The notes under the pieces: model-generated | What the model was told of the DNA's origin: nothing | Seen by the model: the letters and a program-made list of their open reading frames with translations, nothing else | Databases searched by the model: none | Made by a program: the position numbers and the translations under genes | Shown here: positions 21,669 through 32,229 of the stretch, piece by piece | Layout of the letters: the number at the start of each line of letters is the position of its first letter | Position numbering within the stretch: position 1 is the first letter of the stretch | From: Metaphire vulgaris | Taxonomy: Eukaryota > Annelida > Clitellata > Crassiclitellata > Megascolecidae | Assembly: GCA_018105865.1 (NCBI GenBank) | Contig: CM030851.1 | Location: 7,388,828-7,452,827, forward strand | Direction: 5' to 3' | Length of the DNA: 64,000 bases

Positions 21669-24556
21669 ATCCTCAGAAGTTTTGTTTATATTGAGATTTC
21701 AAAGGATTTTGACCTGCATTTTAGCATTAGTCCTCCATTTGGCATGACATGAAAAACTATAATCTGTGAAAAATATAGAGGACATGATTTTGATTCAAGA
21801 GTGTTCTGCTTTATTAGCTTAATAAATATTTATGCTGAATTCATAGTGTTTTGGATTATTTTTAAAAATGTGAACTCATAAGACCGAATGTCCTGCCCCC
21901 ACTCCCCAAAAATATTGAATACCAAATGTCAGTTCCCTGCCATTTTTGCTCATCAGCTCAAGATTTAAAGGTGATGTGGACCAACATACCTGGTTACCAC
22001 AATTTGCTTGCGTTGTTTTGTAGTAGAAGTTGATAAGAAATGAAGTCAGATTTTGAGCTTTTGAGTAAAGCCATGCACCGAGTTGTGTGAACAAATGGAT
22101 CTGTATGAGTGATGAAGAAATGATTGGATATGCAGTATATGTCCAATGACTGCATGCATTCAAAGGTGTCTGCATTAATTGCTGCCTTGGCCTGAAATCT
22201 ATAATATTGACTGTGTTCAAATCATGAGCAACAGCTGCTGGAAATTATTGCCAGCCATTTTAGTTTTATGATCTTCAGAAAAGATTTCCTATGTTTTTAG
22301 TGGTATTGGCGTTGCATGGTTTTGTTTTGTTGTATTGCTGTTTCATAGGGGCGCAAACATGGCTTTGTCCCTCGTGTCCTGACACGGGTGTTTTTTTGGA
22401 AGGTCGTGTCCCTATGGGCGTGGACACGGGTGTTTTTTGGCTATGAAATAACAAAAACCATGGTTCATTTGATTGTCAAAAGTAAAAAAGCAGAAAAAAG
22501 TCATCACCACTCTCAAGCAATTTTAAGTCAAAAAAGTAAAAAAAGCAAAGAGGTCATCACCTGAGAAAAAATTACGACAAGACCATTTTTCTGACCAGAT
22601 TTGAGCCCATGCTGTTCCACAAGTGATTTCTATTTCTTAATGATTTTAAATCCGTTATGCACTTTGGAGGGGGGATTGAGACAAAGATGGTTTGTTTTGG
22701 GGCTTTATTTATAACTGAAAAATTAGGCGATATTTACTAAATTTTCAGGTTCTCAAATGGTAGCAGATAGTTAAAAAAGGTAAGTTTTGTTGAGTTTTTA
22801 TTGTTACTATAGGAGTATATTTTCCTTCAAATAAGTCCTTAAATTTTGGGCATTATTAGGGTTATGCTGGATAAATGGAGATTTTTTCTGTCATTGTTTC
22901 CTTCATCATTCAACACTGCTTACTGAACACTTGTATCAGCTTTAGAAAAACTGAAGCTTGGATGATTTAATTTTCAAGGTTTCACGGTGTCAGACCACCT
23001 TCAAATAGTTAATTTCTCCTCAGTAGGTTACCTTTTCAATACCAGAAAAATGACAACACCAAACGTGTACTTTTCTCATACATATCAATGATTTTCACTC
23101 TGCTGAAAATAGGCACAGCCTTAACCTAACCATTACACTTTATGTCACAATTCCCATTTTTTGCAACTCAATACGATCTGCTGCTCACAAAGTTATTATC
23201 TTCTTTATCTTCAATGCCAATGAACCTCATAGTTGCACTTAATACACACACGTGCGCACACACACACACACACATGCTGTACATGTCTGCCTGAACATTA
23301 TATTTGTACTTGTGTGTGTGTATTTATTCTGTTAATGTACTTGTGAAACAGTTGAGATTGGATTCAGCTATGTACTTGATGGAAGGAACACATTTAGGAG
23401 ATCAGACCTTTTGTTACTATTAGAGGAGACCAATGATGCACAAAGGCATCAATGGTGTACACTTTGTAAACATAAATTGCCTGGTGTTTTTAAGAAGTTT
23501 AGTATAGGCCTAATATGTTTAAATCAATTGTTTCTGAATGTAGAGTGAGTAAACACAGCTGGTCCACTTTTCATAATCCATTTCTATTGGAGTCCAGTGG
23601 ATCCATCAGGTGCTAAATGCAGGTCCATTGTTTTCCTACCATGCTTTTGCATTTGTTGCTGTGGGATGATGAAAATGTGTAATGAATATTGGAGCAGGAA
23701 ACAGGAATTGCTGATCAAACTGCACCATAGGGCCACAGTACACATTTGGAAGTTCTTACAGAAGAGACAGATTCTGAACAAGTGTTGTAAGTGTCTTCAA
23801 TAGGCACGGTCTTGATCTGAGTGAGCATTGGATGGAAAGTTTCTAATTCTTGACTCCAGGCCAGATGTAGTGGTGCATTTGTTATGTTTTATCAGTCTCT
23901 TTCTAACTCCTTAAAGTTCTCTGAAAAGTGCAGATCATTTGATAGAAGCTTCACCATTTAGCTCTGCTTTGAGTACATTCCTTAAGCAGCTTATGTAGCC
24001 ATTACTATTGTTACCATCATCCATTAGCTAGCTAAGTAGCATTTTTTGCAGTCTCTCTTTTATCCTTTCAATCACGCTTATAATATCTATTAATGCATTC
24101 ATATCACTCTCTTGCTGATTCTTCTTAAATCCTTTAATTTCAGAACTGTATTTATTGATTTTGTCTTATTGGTCATTATGAGAAGTGATTTTGTGATTTT
24201 GAATTACCGGTATTAATGTGCTGCAGAAATTGAAAGAAAAAGTGTTCCTGTTGATTTTATAGAATCAGAGGATATGAATAATTTAAATCAAATGTGGTTC
24301 AATTAGTCCTTTTCTGAGCAGCAGCAGCAGCATAGTAAGGGTCTCAGAAAATGTGAAAAGAAACCTTGAAAGAAAGGCACTGTAGTAATTTCTAGAGAAA
24401 GATCAGGAATTTTCTCATGAAAGGCTCTGTACTTTTATTATCACTTTGTAGTGAGTTTATTGTCTTAATTGTTAAACATCTGAGTCAGCATTACTAGATG
24501 ATGTTCAGCTGGTTCTAGCTGAAATAGGTCAGTCAGATTATTCAGTATATGACTAC
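21669..24556. other. AT-rich non-coding stretch
   Basis: 22340-22440 has GTGTCC / GGACACGGGTGTTTTTTGG motifs in two copies, possibly a small decayed element. 23247-23273 is a CA run. No exon seen. Confidence 0.45.
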
Positions 24557-24667
<111 letters not shown>

Positions 24668-24784
24668 TTCTAGGCACATAATTAAACCTAATGTGCCTCA
24701 GCTTGTGTACTAAATAAATATGTTTTCAGAGATGCGAGAAAAGTTTTGTGGGAAAGTGTGACTACCGGTATATGGGACGGTCTA

Positions 24785-25016
24785 CATTAGTATGCGCACC
24801 AGTAGTTTGCACACCTGGGAGTTTGCGCACTAGGAATTTGCGTACCAGAGGCGTACCAGGGTTAGGATTAGAGTTAGGGTTAAAGTTAACCCTCAACCTA
24901 ACTCTAACCCTCACCCTAACCCTAAACCTAACCATAACCCTTACCCTAACCCTGGTGCGCAAATTTCTAGTGCGCAAACTCCCAGGTGCGCAAACTACTG
25001 GTGCGCATGCTATGCT
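24785..25016. mobile_element. Foldback element with telomere-like (TTAGGG) core
   Basis: Inverted arms of about 75 bp made of GTGCGCAAACT / AGTTTGCGCAC motifs (24790-24862 and 24951-25014). The centre consists of degenerate TTAGGG and CCCTAA units in opposite orientation, meeting near TTAAAGTTAACC. No coding sequence. A decayed relative seems to lie at 29457-29600. Confidence 0.75.
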
Positions 25017-25187
25017 ACACCTATGGGACTACCGATATATGGGTGATGGCAATTTAGGACTATCTGACCAGCAATGTTCCCTCTAATTTTTCGAGACCGT
25101 GAGCGCACCAGATTTTTCGTGAGCGGAAATAGTTTCGTCATGAGCGCTTACATCAATATCAATCAATCAATGCTATATTTTGTATAC

Positions 25188-25939
25188 CAGTGGTGCACAA
25201 CCTTTTTCGGCGGCGGGCCACTGTTATATTTCTGAAATCCTTCGGGCCAATCGGGGGCCAGACTCAACTGACGACTGCCATTTATGTCTTTGCTTCAAGT
25301 TTATTACAATTTAGTACAAAATCACTTTTTAAGTTGAGATGCATTGTACACTACTGTAAAGTGTCTTATACAATATCAGTACAGTAAGGCATGGTTATGC
25401 CTTTATATAAGTTTCTAAACATAAAGTTTAAAGTTATACGCTATGTTAAAGTTAATCATATTTAGCAGAATCTAAAGTATTCTTATACTAGTCTTATAAG
25501 ACTTATAGAAACAGTTCATAATCTAACGTTATAGGCCCAAACTTAGTGTACAATAACCGAAACACATTGGACCATTGTATCTGTCACTAGCAGTTTTAAC
25601 TTTGCCACTAGCAGTTTGAAAGATTGAAACCAGGAAGTCAGTGTGATGGCTGTTTGCACCTCTGCAACCAGCTTACAGATATCGATTGGCATAGCAGTCA
25701 TACAACGTTTTTTGCAGCTAAGCAAACAGTGACCCAGTCTACTCGCCATGACCGCAGCAAAATTTAGAGATATGAACACTATAGATTTAATTTTTAACAA
25801 CATCCTGGGCTCTAAAACCGTCACGAACGGCATTGAGAGAAGGCGTGACATATTGGTATTTTCATTTAGTTCTCGCGGGCCACATGGCGAGTCGTCGCGG
25901 GCCGGATGTGGCCCGCGGGCCGGACGTTGTGCACCACTG
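25188..25939. mobile_element. Nested hAT element, CAGTGGTGCACAACCT family
   Basis: TIRs CAGTGGTGCACAAC / GTTGTGCACCACTG. Flanks TTGTATAC and ATGTATAC match at 7 of 8 (25180-25187, 25940-25947). GGCGGGCCAC and GGCCCGCGGGCCGG blocks lie near the ends. Related in its ends to the transposase-bearing element at 46596. Confidence 0.86.
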
Positions 25940-26068
25940 ATGTATACCAATAATAAATGTAAGAAATTAAACAGTACTTATATCAATATATTTCAAATTC
26001 AATATATCGTTGGCGAAAATGAAAGTTGTTCAAAACCTAATTAAGAAGTAAAGCGATTTGATAAAACT

Positions 26069-26230
26069 CAGTGTTGGAGTTGTGAAATTTGAGCTGGGGG
26101 GGTTGAGGGCTGAAATTCAATGAATTACATATACTGCATGTACCCAATATGCGATTTTTGTGAGGGTTGAAAAGTTAGCTGGGGGGGTTTAACCCCCCCC
26201 CCCCCAACCCCCCCGGCAACTCCAACACTG
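26069..26230. mobile_element. Nested hAT MITE, CAGTGTTGGAGTTG family
   Basis: TIRs CAGTGTTGGAGTTG / CAACTCCAACACTG (14 of 14). Exact duplication ATAAAACT at 26061-26068 and 26231-26238. Confidence 0.9.
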
Positions 26231-26708
26231 ATAAAACTAATATATACTAGATTTGTTAACGTCTGTCTTTAGTCAAATTAATTATCAAGCAAAATGTCAT
26301 AAATGTGTACTAATAATCCCGGTGTCTTTGATAAATTGACTCACGTATGAAATGTGTAACCCAAATTACCCAATGGGCGCTGTTCATATAATGGCGCCTA
26401 TTATGCAAATTTTTAGCTGCAGCCTGCAGGCTGCGCATGCGCACAAATATCAGCAGATATAAACGACACTGATTGGGCAAAACAAACGCGTTGGCGTCTA
26501 GGATAAATAAACAACCACGACTAACTCTGCTCATGCCTAAATAAATAAATCACCTCAGTCAAATGAACCTACCGAAATCATACTTTTTGGAAACGTACGT
26601 ATTACCCGTTGAGCAAAATAAATTGTGCGCAAACAAAGAAATGTTGTGCGCTACCACTTAAATTGGCTTTGACGCAAGACAAGACCTTAGAGGAACATTG
26701 CTGACCAG

Positions 26709-26829
26709 CAATGTTCCCTCTAATTCTTGAGGGTCCGTGTGCACAAGAAATTTCTCTTGGGCAACAATTTTCCAATTGACTAACTTTTGGGCAATTTTAC
26801 TACGCTCAAGGAAAGAAACTCGTGTGTGG

Positions 26830-26923
<94 letters not shown>

Positions 26924-27120
26924 GCATTTTACGGATGACGATAAATACAGTATAGACCTACAAGTCATGTGGTGGTGATAACCTTTTTTGTAAAATATTT
27001 GGACAATTTTTCGTAAAAAATAAAACTTGCCAATTTATTGGGCAATAGAAAATTATTTTTTGGGCGCACGTCTCCCAATTTTGGGCGTGCGCCCACGCAC
27101 CCACCTTAGAGGGAGCATTG
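26709..27120. mobile_element. hAT-like element B (CAATGTTCCCTCTAA)
   Basis: Ends CAATGTTCCCTCTAATTC and CACCTTAGAGGGAGCATTG. Flanked by CTGACCAG at 26701-26708 and 27121-27128. Internal motifs TTGGGCAA and GGGCG(C/T)GCG differ from element A, so it is a different subfamily. It contains a long TA run. Confidence 0.82.
26833..26921. repeat. (TA)n microsatellite inside element B
   Basis: About 44 uninterrupted TA units. Confidence 0.97.
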
Positions 27121-27248
27121 CTGACCAGTATACCTTGTAACTGGCTTTAGCTGAAAGCTTTGAGATGATAGAATTTGGTCAAGACACTAGAAATCTAGCT
27201 TTTCTGGCATGTATTTGCCTTAGCCACAGAGTGATGTGCTAGATAGAG

Positions 27249-27698
27249 CAGGGGTGGCCAACCGGCAGCCAGTGGGCTGCATGGGATCCGCCAGCTGCTG
27301 ATTAGTGGCCCTCAGGGAATCTTCCCAAATCATCATCATCATCATCATCATCATCTCATTTCTAGGCGCAAATACATTTTATTGGTTCTATTTATGCATA
27401 CAGTATTGAGTTATGAGTAAGATTGAGTTCTTGAGTAAGATTGTAAGATGAGTAAGATTGAGTTCTTGAGTAAGATTGTAAGATGAGTAAGATTGAGTTC
27501 TTGTGTTTAAGTTATTAAAATAATAGCTTACTTTAAACTGCTGCTTAATTGTAACTGTTAACCAGTTGCTACCATTACAGCAGTGACTGTACTACTGTTG
27601 AAAACAATGATGTGCAAAGGGCACCAAACAATGCGGTCCTCCAAAAGCTGATCAAAATTTATAATGGCCCGCTTGTAGCATAAAGTTGGCCACCTCTG
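27249..27698. mobile_element. hAT MITE, CAGGGGTGGCCAACC family
   Basis: Left end CAGGGGTGGCCAACC, right end GTTGGCCACCTCTG. Flanks AGATAGAG (27241-27248) and TGATAGAG (27699-27706) match at 7 of 8. Interior carries a CAT array and 2.5 copies of a 35-bp unit (GAGTAAGATTGAGTTCTT..., 27415-27505). Shares the segment TTCTATTTATGCATACA with the element at 57324. Confidence 0.86.
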
Positions 27699-27706
27699 TG
27701 ATAGAG

Positions 27707-28963
27707 TTTAAATACTGAAGCACTTGTTGACCTGTTGTAGCCCTGATAAAACAGCAACCATCATTTTTAGCAGATTACATGAGACCCACACACTTGAAAA
27801 TCACTATTTGCCACCATTTTGAAGTACTATTTAACTGTTGTGCTTAATAATATAATAATATAATATAATAATATAATATAACAAGGTTTAAAGTGGTTCA
27901 GTAGGGACTGCCCTGTGTGAGAACCACTGTGCTTGGTTAAAGATATTGAAGTTTGGTAATACAGATGAAAATTTGAAATGCAAGGATTTACCATCTGCCA
28001 CCCAGAGGCATGTATTTGTACAATCTTGTACAGTCTACTGGCTTTTACTCTCTATCTTCTCATGGTCTGTTTTTCCTTTCTAATTTCTGTTTATGTGCTC
28101 TTGGATTCAAAGTTTAGGCATATTTGTTTGTGTAGGGCTTTTTCAAACAAATGGAACTAGAACATGTACTTACTGCTTGTACAGCATTTGACAAGGGCAA
28201 CGTCTCTTCACAAAGCGCGCATCTGTTCACCTATACAGAGATTGAGTTTTTAACACAGGTTTACCAGTGGAAATACATTTTCCTTTCTCCAGTACTCGTC
28301 TGTAATGCCATTTTAGCTGTCAAGACTCAGGAACCTTGATAACAGGCAGTTATTCATTATTTAAAGCCGAGTTTTGACCAGAGAGCATAAGTTGACTGTA
28401 CTCTTAAAGGATTCTCTGCAGTGGTGATTTATGATTAAGGAATTTATCAATTCTGATTTCCTGTGGGAATATACGGTACACTAGATATGATGAGCAGATA
28501 AATTTTGGAATATTCTGTGATGAGACAAGCTTTAACATATATGACTAATGTTCTGAGGAGAGAAGCTGAACCTGGCTGCTGACTGACAGCCACCACCTGT
28601 TTTTCAGTGGCTAAGGATTGTATTATTGAGTCCAATGGGATTTCCATAAATCCTTGAAATTACCTTCTTGTGATGATGCTTCAGTTTGCTGTATTTATGT
28701 AAAGGTAGAATGTACACTTTATCGATGACAAGTATAGTATATTCAAGTTATTGCTGTTGCCAAGATTTTGAAGATTCCCCTTGCAGAAGTGGACTAAGGC
28801 TGGGGGGAGGAGTGGCATAGAAATCTTCAGATTTTTTACTAAATCAAAGCCAACAGTTAATTGGTCAATTGGAAATGCAGGATTGACCCTCCTGACATTT
28901 CTGTTAGCATTTTGGAACTCACTTAGCTGCTGAACTCACTTAATTGATATCTCACCAGATGGA
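27707..28963. other. AT-rich non-coding stretch
   Basis: 27847-27882 is an AATAT-type simple run. Nothing else recognised. Confidence 0.5.
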
Positions 28964-29098
28964 TGGGGGTGGAAGATGGCAGAGTGGGTTACGTGCTGGA
29001 GCGTCAGGCTGACGGAGCGGGTTCAAGCCCCGTTAGTGCCCCTAGTGGCGTTCACACAGGCAATAATGCCTTCTAAACCACTTTAAATCATGCTAAGT
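28964..29098 (+). mobile_element. tRNA-headed SINE (family 3)
   Basis: A-box-like GCAGAGTGGGTTACG and B-box GGGTTCAAGCC (about 29019-29029). Then CCCTAGTGGCGTTCACACAGGC and a CTTTAAATCATGCTAAG end. Two further copies lie on the minus strand at 36790-36917 and 46076-46206. Ends approximate. Confidence 0.7.
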
Positions 29099-29104
29099 TT
29101 TTTA

Positions 29105-29220
29105 AAGATGCTTACCTAAGCAGCTGAAATTCACCAGAGCCTTTGTTCTGACTGGAACTGGATGCATACCTAAGCAGCTGAAATTCGTCTTTTGTCTTTG
29201 TTCTCACTGAAACCGTTGGA
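29105..29220. repeat. Imperfect tandem duplicate, about 57 bp
   Basis: ACCTAAGCAGCTGAAATTC occurs at about 29114 and 29168. Similar following sequence (TTTGTTCT.ACTG.AAC) differs by small indels. Confidence 0.75.
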
Positions 29221-29473
29221 CTTTGTAGATTAGACGGTTGGGCTGTGCTAATACAACTTATTCTATAGGTACAGGGTTCCCCTGTATTTAGTGTTTTTTT
29301 AGCAATGTGATGCTTAGATTATGTTTTTGCAGGACTTAACAAGTACCATACATTTCATCCTTCAAGACCGACCTTTCCTTTTCTAATTGAACAGACCTTG
29401 GTAGTGGAATAGTGGTAGGACTCTTCTTGCCATGCACCGAGGTCTAGCATTGTGATTTTGCGCACCTGGGAGT

Positions 29474-29735
29474 TTGCCACTAGCCACTGTTTAGTTAGAC
29501 CTTAGGTTTAAGGTTAGGGTGCAGGTTAGAGTTAGGTTGAGGTTAACATCCCACCTTGCTAACCCTCACCCCTTACTATTCTTCAAACTCCCAGAATGGT
29601 TTAATGTAATGTAGACCTGCACCGAACAATTTAATCTGACCCTAGCCACTGTTTAGTGACCTTAGGGAAGTTGCTCATCCCACCTTGCTCCTCACTTACT
29701 ATTCTTCACTCTGTGAATGGTTTAATGTATGTTAA
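29474..29735. repeat. Indel-rich tandem duplicate around telomere-like sequence
   Basis: Unit one 29474-29611 and unit two 29645-29731 both begin GCCACTGTTTAGT and both hold CATCCCACCTTGCT and TTACTATTCTTC, ending in GAATGGTTTAATGTA. Unit one has extra blocks, including degenerate TTAGGG-like repeats. Confidence 0.75.
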
Positions 29736-29745
29736 CAACTATGTA

Positions 29746-29746
<1 letters not shown>

Positions 29747-29793
<47 letters not shown>

Positions 29794-29838
29794 GCGATGA
29801 CAAAGACGATGATGATGATGATGATAATGATGATGATG
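29747..29838. repeat. (ATG)n microsatellite
   Basis: ATG units with a GCGATGACAAAGACG interruption. The methionine-rich frame is not a gene. Confidence 0.95.
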
Positions 29839-30183
29839 TGAGCCATAAATAATCATTTATATATATATATATATATATTCATATATATACATATGTACTA
29901 TGACCCAATAAAAAACATGCCACTGTATATTTGTCTATGACTTGGTAAATGTGAATGATTTTCAAAATATTTTCACTTTTTGACCCAGAAATAAATCTGT
30001 GACCTGATATATATTATTTGCTACATCCTTAGCATGTGACAGCCTTACCTAGTAAAACTAAAATCAGTGGGAAAATAGTGAAAACTGTCACGCAAAACAC
30101 ATATAATTTCTTAATTGTTGACAAAATGTTCTGAATCTATTAGATGAATTAAAGCAAAGTTATAGAAAATCAAAGGACAAAGG

Positions 30184-30566
30184 TCAAAGCTCAAAGCAAA
30201 TGCTTGAAGTGTCTTCCTCTAGCACAAAGTCATGAATGCAGACGTTTTTGTCAATAGCATCACTGATGACTTTTTGTCCTAACTCTTTCCAGAAGGTGAT
30301 CAGTTGCTCCTTCAGTTCATTGACCTTGCAACCTTTGGTTTGGTAGACCTGTTGCTGCATTTCTGCACAAATTCTGTAGTCTTCACGGGGTTCACATCTG
30401 GACTGTTTTGGGGCCACAGCTCTGGTGAAATGAATGCAGGCGTCTCCTGCTGTAACAAGACTGTCTGGTGCACCCTGGTGTGCAATCAGGAGTGCCCTAA
30501 AGATGAAACAGTCACCTGAAATGTCCAATATCACAGACAGTAGTAACTCCTGCATTAACAGCACAT
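30184..30566 (-). pseudogene. mariner transposase, C-terminal part
   Basis: Reads LLMQELLLSVILDISGDCF at its start, then CEPREDYRICAEMQQQVYQT and VNELKEQLITFWKELGQKV. This corresponds to the end of mariner/Tc1-like transposases: 'vLLmQeLLpai.disGd.FiFqqd.aPaHra', 'D.nPvDYkiWaeMQqrVYQt', 'vdELKqrLi..W..l.q.vIddAId'. The catalytic D of the 'DxNP' motif has become CEP in this copy and the PaHRA block is frameshifted. The element is dead. The missing upstream part continues at 31736, beyond the SINE. Confidence 0.82.
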
Positions 30567-30775
30567 GGGGTGGGAAGTTAGAAGAGTGGTAACAATGCTG
30601 GACTATGGAGCAGAAGGTCGCAGGTTCAATTCCCTGCAGGAGCCCTAAGGTTGACTCAGCCTTACTCGCTAGAGGGCGGTGGTAAAATGAGGAGCAGTGT
30701 TAAATTGCGAGGTAAAACGTGGGTTTGGGGAAAGTAATGGCAACCTACCCCAGAATAATGGATTATACCACCTAC

Positions 30776-31641
30776 CAGACATGGGTCAATTACAATTGTA
30801 ATTGTAATTCAATTGTAATTAATTACATTTTGCCAATGCAATTGTAATTGTAATTGATCTGTGGAAAGTTCAATTACATGTAATTTTAATTGTAATTGTC
30901 ATGTGTGTAATTGTAATTGAGCTATTGTAATTGATTTACCCAATTACAGGAATGTGAGTTTTATAAGTTCTAATAGCGTATTAGCATGTATGAGCCGAAG
31001 TCTTGTCAGTCTATGAATGTATGGCAGTGAATACATTTGATGATTAGTGAATTGTCAAAGCACAACGGTTATTGGTAAATGGACTCACTGCTCCGGTCAG
31101 TTGCCATGCAAAAATTTACTTATTTACTTTTATTGCCTTTCAAATTGGAAGGGAACCAGCTTATCATTTGTCTACTTCCTGTGTTCTGCGGCTGCGCTTT
31201 TTGTGAATGAAAGTTTAATGCAAGTAAAGATGAGTGTAAATCAAGCAGGAGTATTATGGAATTAATCTGAAAAGTCTGATGACTTTAATAATGCTGTTTC
31301 CAATGCAAATGTTAAAGTGAAGTGCCGGTTGTGTGGTGAATTAGTGTCATGCTCGAAAAAGGTTACTTCGAATTTGTTGACTCATTTGCAGGTTTGTGAA
31401 ACTTTGTTACGGTTTTTTTTAAATAGGCCGTAGCATATGACTTTGTTGAACTAATTTATGTTAATTATTTTAGACACTTAAGTTTATTAAAAGAAGCAGA
31501 AAGAGGAATGAAAAGTAATTGTAATTGACACGTTTGTAATTGTAATTGATCCCAATGTAATTGGCTGTAATTGTAATTGACAAAAATCCGTATAATTGTA
31601 ATGTAATTGTAATTGCTTAAAACGTAATTGACCCATGTCTG
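30776..31641 (+). mobile_element. hAT element with perfect 18-bp TIRs and a BED-finger remnant
   Basis: TIRs CAGACATGGGTCAATTAC, perfect over 18 bases. Exact 8-bp duplication CCACCTAC at 30768-30775 and 31642-31649; the sister SINE proves the empty site has one copy. TIR-proximal regions are full of AATTGTAATTGTAATTG subrepeats. The plus strand carries a short BED-type zinc finger remnant at 31311-31400. One of the better preserved elements here. Confidence 0.92.
31311..31403 (+). pseudogene. BED-type zinc finger remnant of a hAT transposase
   Basis: The frame reads VKVKCRLCGELVSCSKKVTS, then NLLTHLQVCE. This gives C-x2-C ... H-x3-C with the 'tSNLltHLq' stretch typical of BED fingers, the DNA-binding N-terminal domain of many hAT transposases. 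Stops lie upstream and no catalytic domain follows, so the element kept only this exon-sized piece. Confidence 0.65.
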
Positions 31642-31735
31642 CCACCTACGTCGCTGATTGCCTAGACCGGAGATAAGTGCCGGAACCCAACGCTCGGAGG
31701 ACTCGAGTACGGGACCTACATTTTTATTGGTTATA

Positions 31736-31850
31736 GGTGCCATCGATGTTAACCTTAACTCCAGGCTGCACTAAGATGAGGTCGGTTCACCCAAGTTTGA
31801 TATGCGGACAGAAACCATGAGTGACTGACTGAAGGTCAAACGCATCTGCA
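31736..31850 (-). pseudogene. mariner transposase, central part
   Basis: Minus strand reads MVSVRISNLG, then after a stop or shift TDLILVQPGVKVNIDGTYN. This is the mariner transposase segment just upstream of the part kept at 30184-30566. The SINE insertion lies between GTYN and the LLMQELL stretch. Confidence 0.72.
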
Positions 31851-32229
31851 GCAGGCACTGCCGCACAACACAACCTCTCTCTTCCTTGACACAAATGGCA
31901 CATACACCCGGTCATTCTGTGGATTCCTGGGCATGGATACTGTGAAACCCTTTTATTGGTAAATCAAATGAAGACATTATAATTATGTGTTTTACATGAC
32001 AGTTTTCATTATTTCCCTGCTTATTTTAGTTTTACTAGGTTGGGGCACTACACGTTAAAATCGTTGTAAATATACACTGTATGTATGTATAATTGTATAT
32101 ATATATATATATATGCCATTGTCCCCCATTTATTTATGAGTCAGATAGTGAAAATATTTTGAAAATCGGTTCATATATGCAAATGCTATGGACAAAAATA
32201 TACAGTGGCATGTTTTTTTTATTGGGTCA

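Larger units (their letters stand above)
25072..26700. mobile_element. hAT-like element A (CAATGTTCCCTCTAA), host of two MITEs
   Basis: Ends CAATGTTCCCTCTAA and TTAGAGGAACATTG. Flanked by CTGACCAG at 25064-25071 and 26701-26708 (8 of 8). It carries the nested elements 25188-25939 and 26069-26230. The right copy of the target is shared with element B. Confidence 0.82.
30567..31719 (+). mobile_element. Family-1 SINE interrupted by a hAT element
   Basis: The left half 30567-30775 and the right half 31642-31719 align end to end with the complete SINE at 14930-15207. The left half has B-box GGTTCAATTCC and the body GGGGAAAGTAATGGCAACC. The break falls at TATACCACCTAC, which is uninterrupted in the 14930 copy. 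It is inserted in the mariner transposase frame. Confidence 0.87.
29901..32229 (-). mobile_element. mariner-type DNA transposon carrying a SINE and a hAT
   Basis: Long inverted terminal repeats: TGACCCAATAAAAAACATGC from 29901 and its complement ending at 32229, with similarity continuing for about 120 bp (ATTTTCAAAATATTTTCACT in both). The left flank is TA; the right is CA, a decayed TA target. The interior holds mariner transposase remnants on the minus strand. They are split by the SINE at 30567-31719, itself split by a hAT element. Confidence 0.8.

Noticed and set aside
24860..24955. True telomere or interstitial telomere scar
   Set aside because: Repeats are degenerate, short, inverted head to head and enclosed by transposon-like arms.
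28964..29040. tRNA gene
   Set aside because: Same head recurs in two more SINE copies with a common non-tRNA body.
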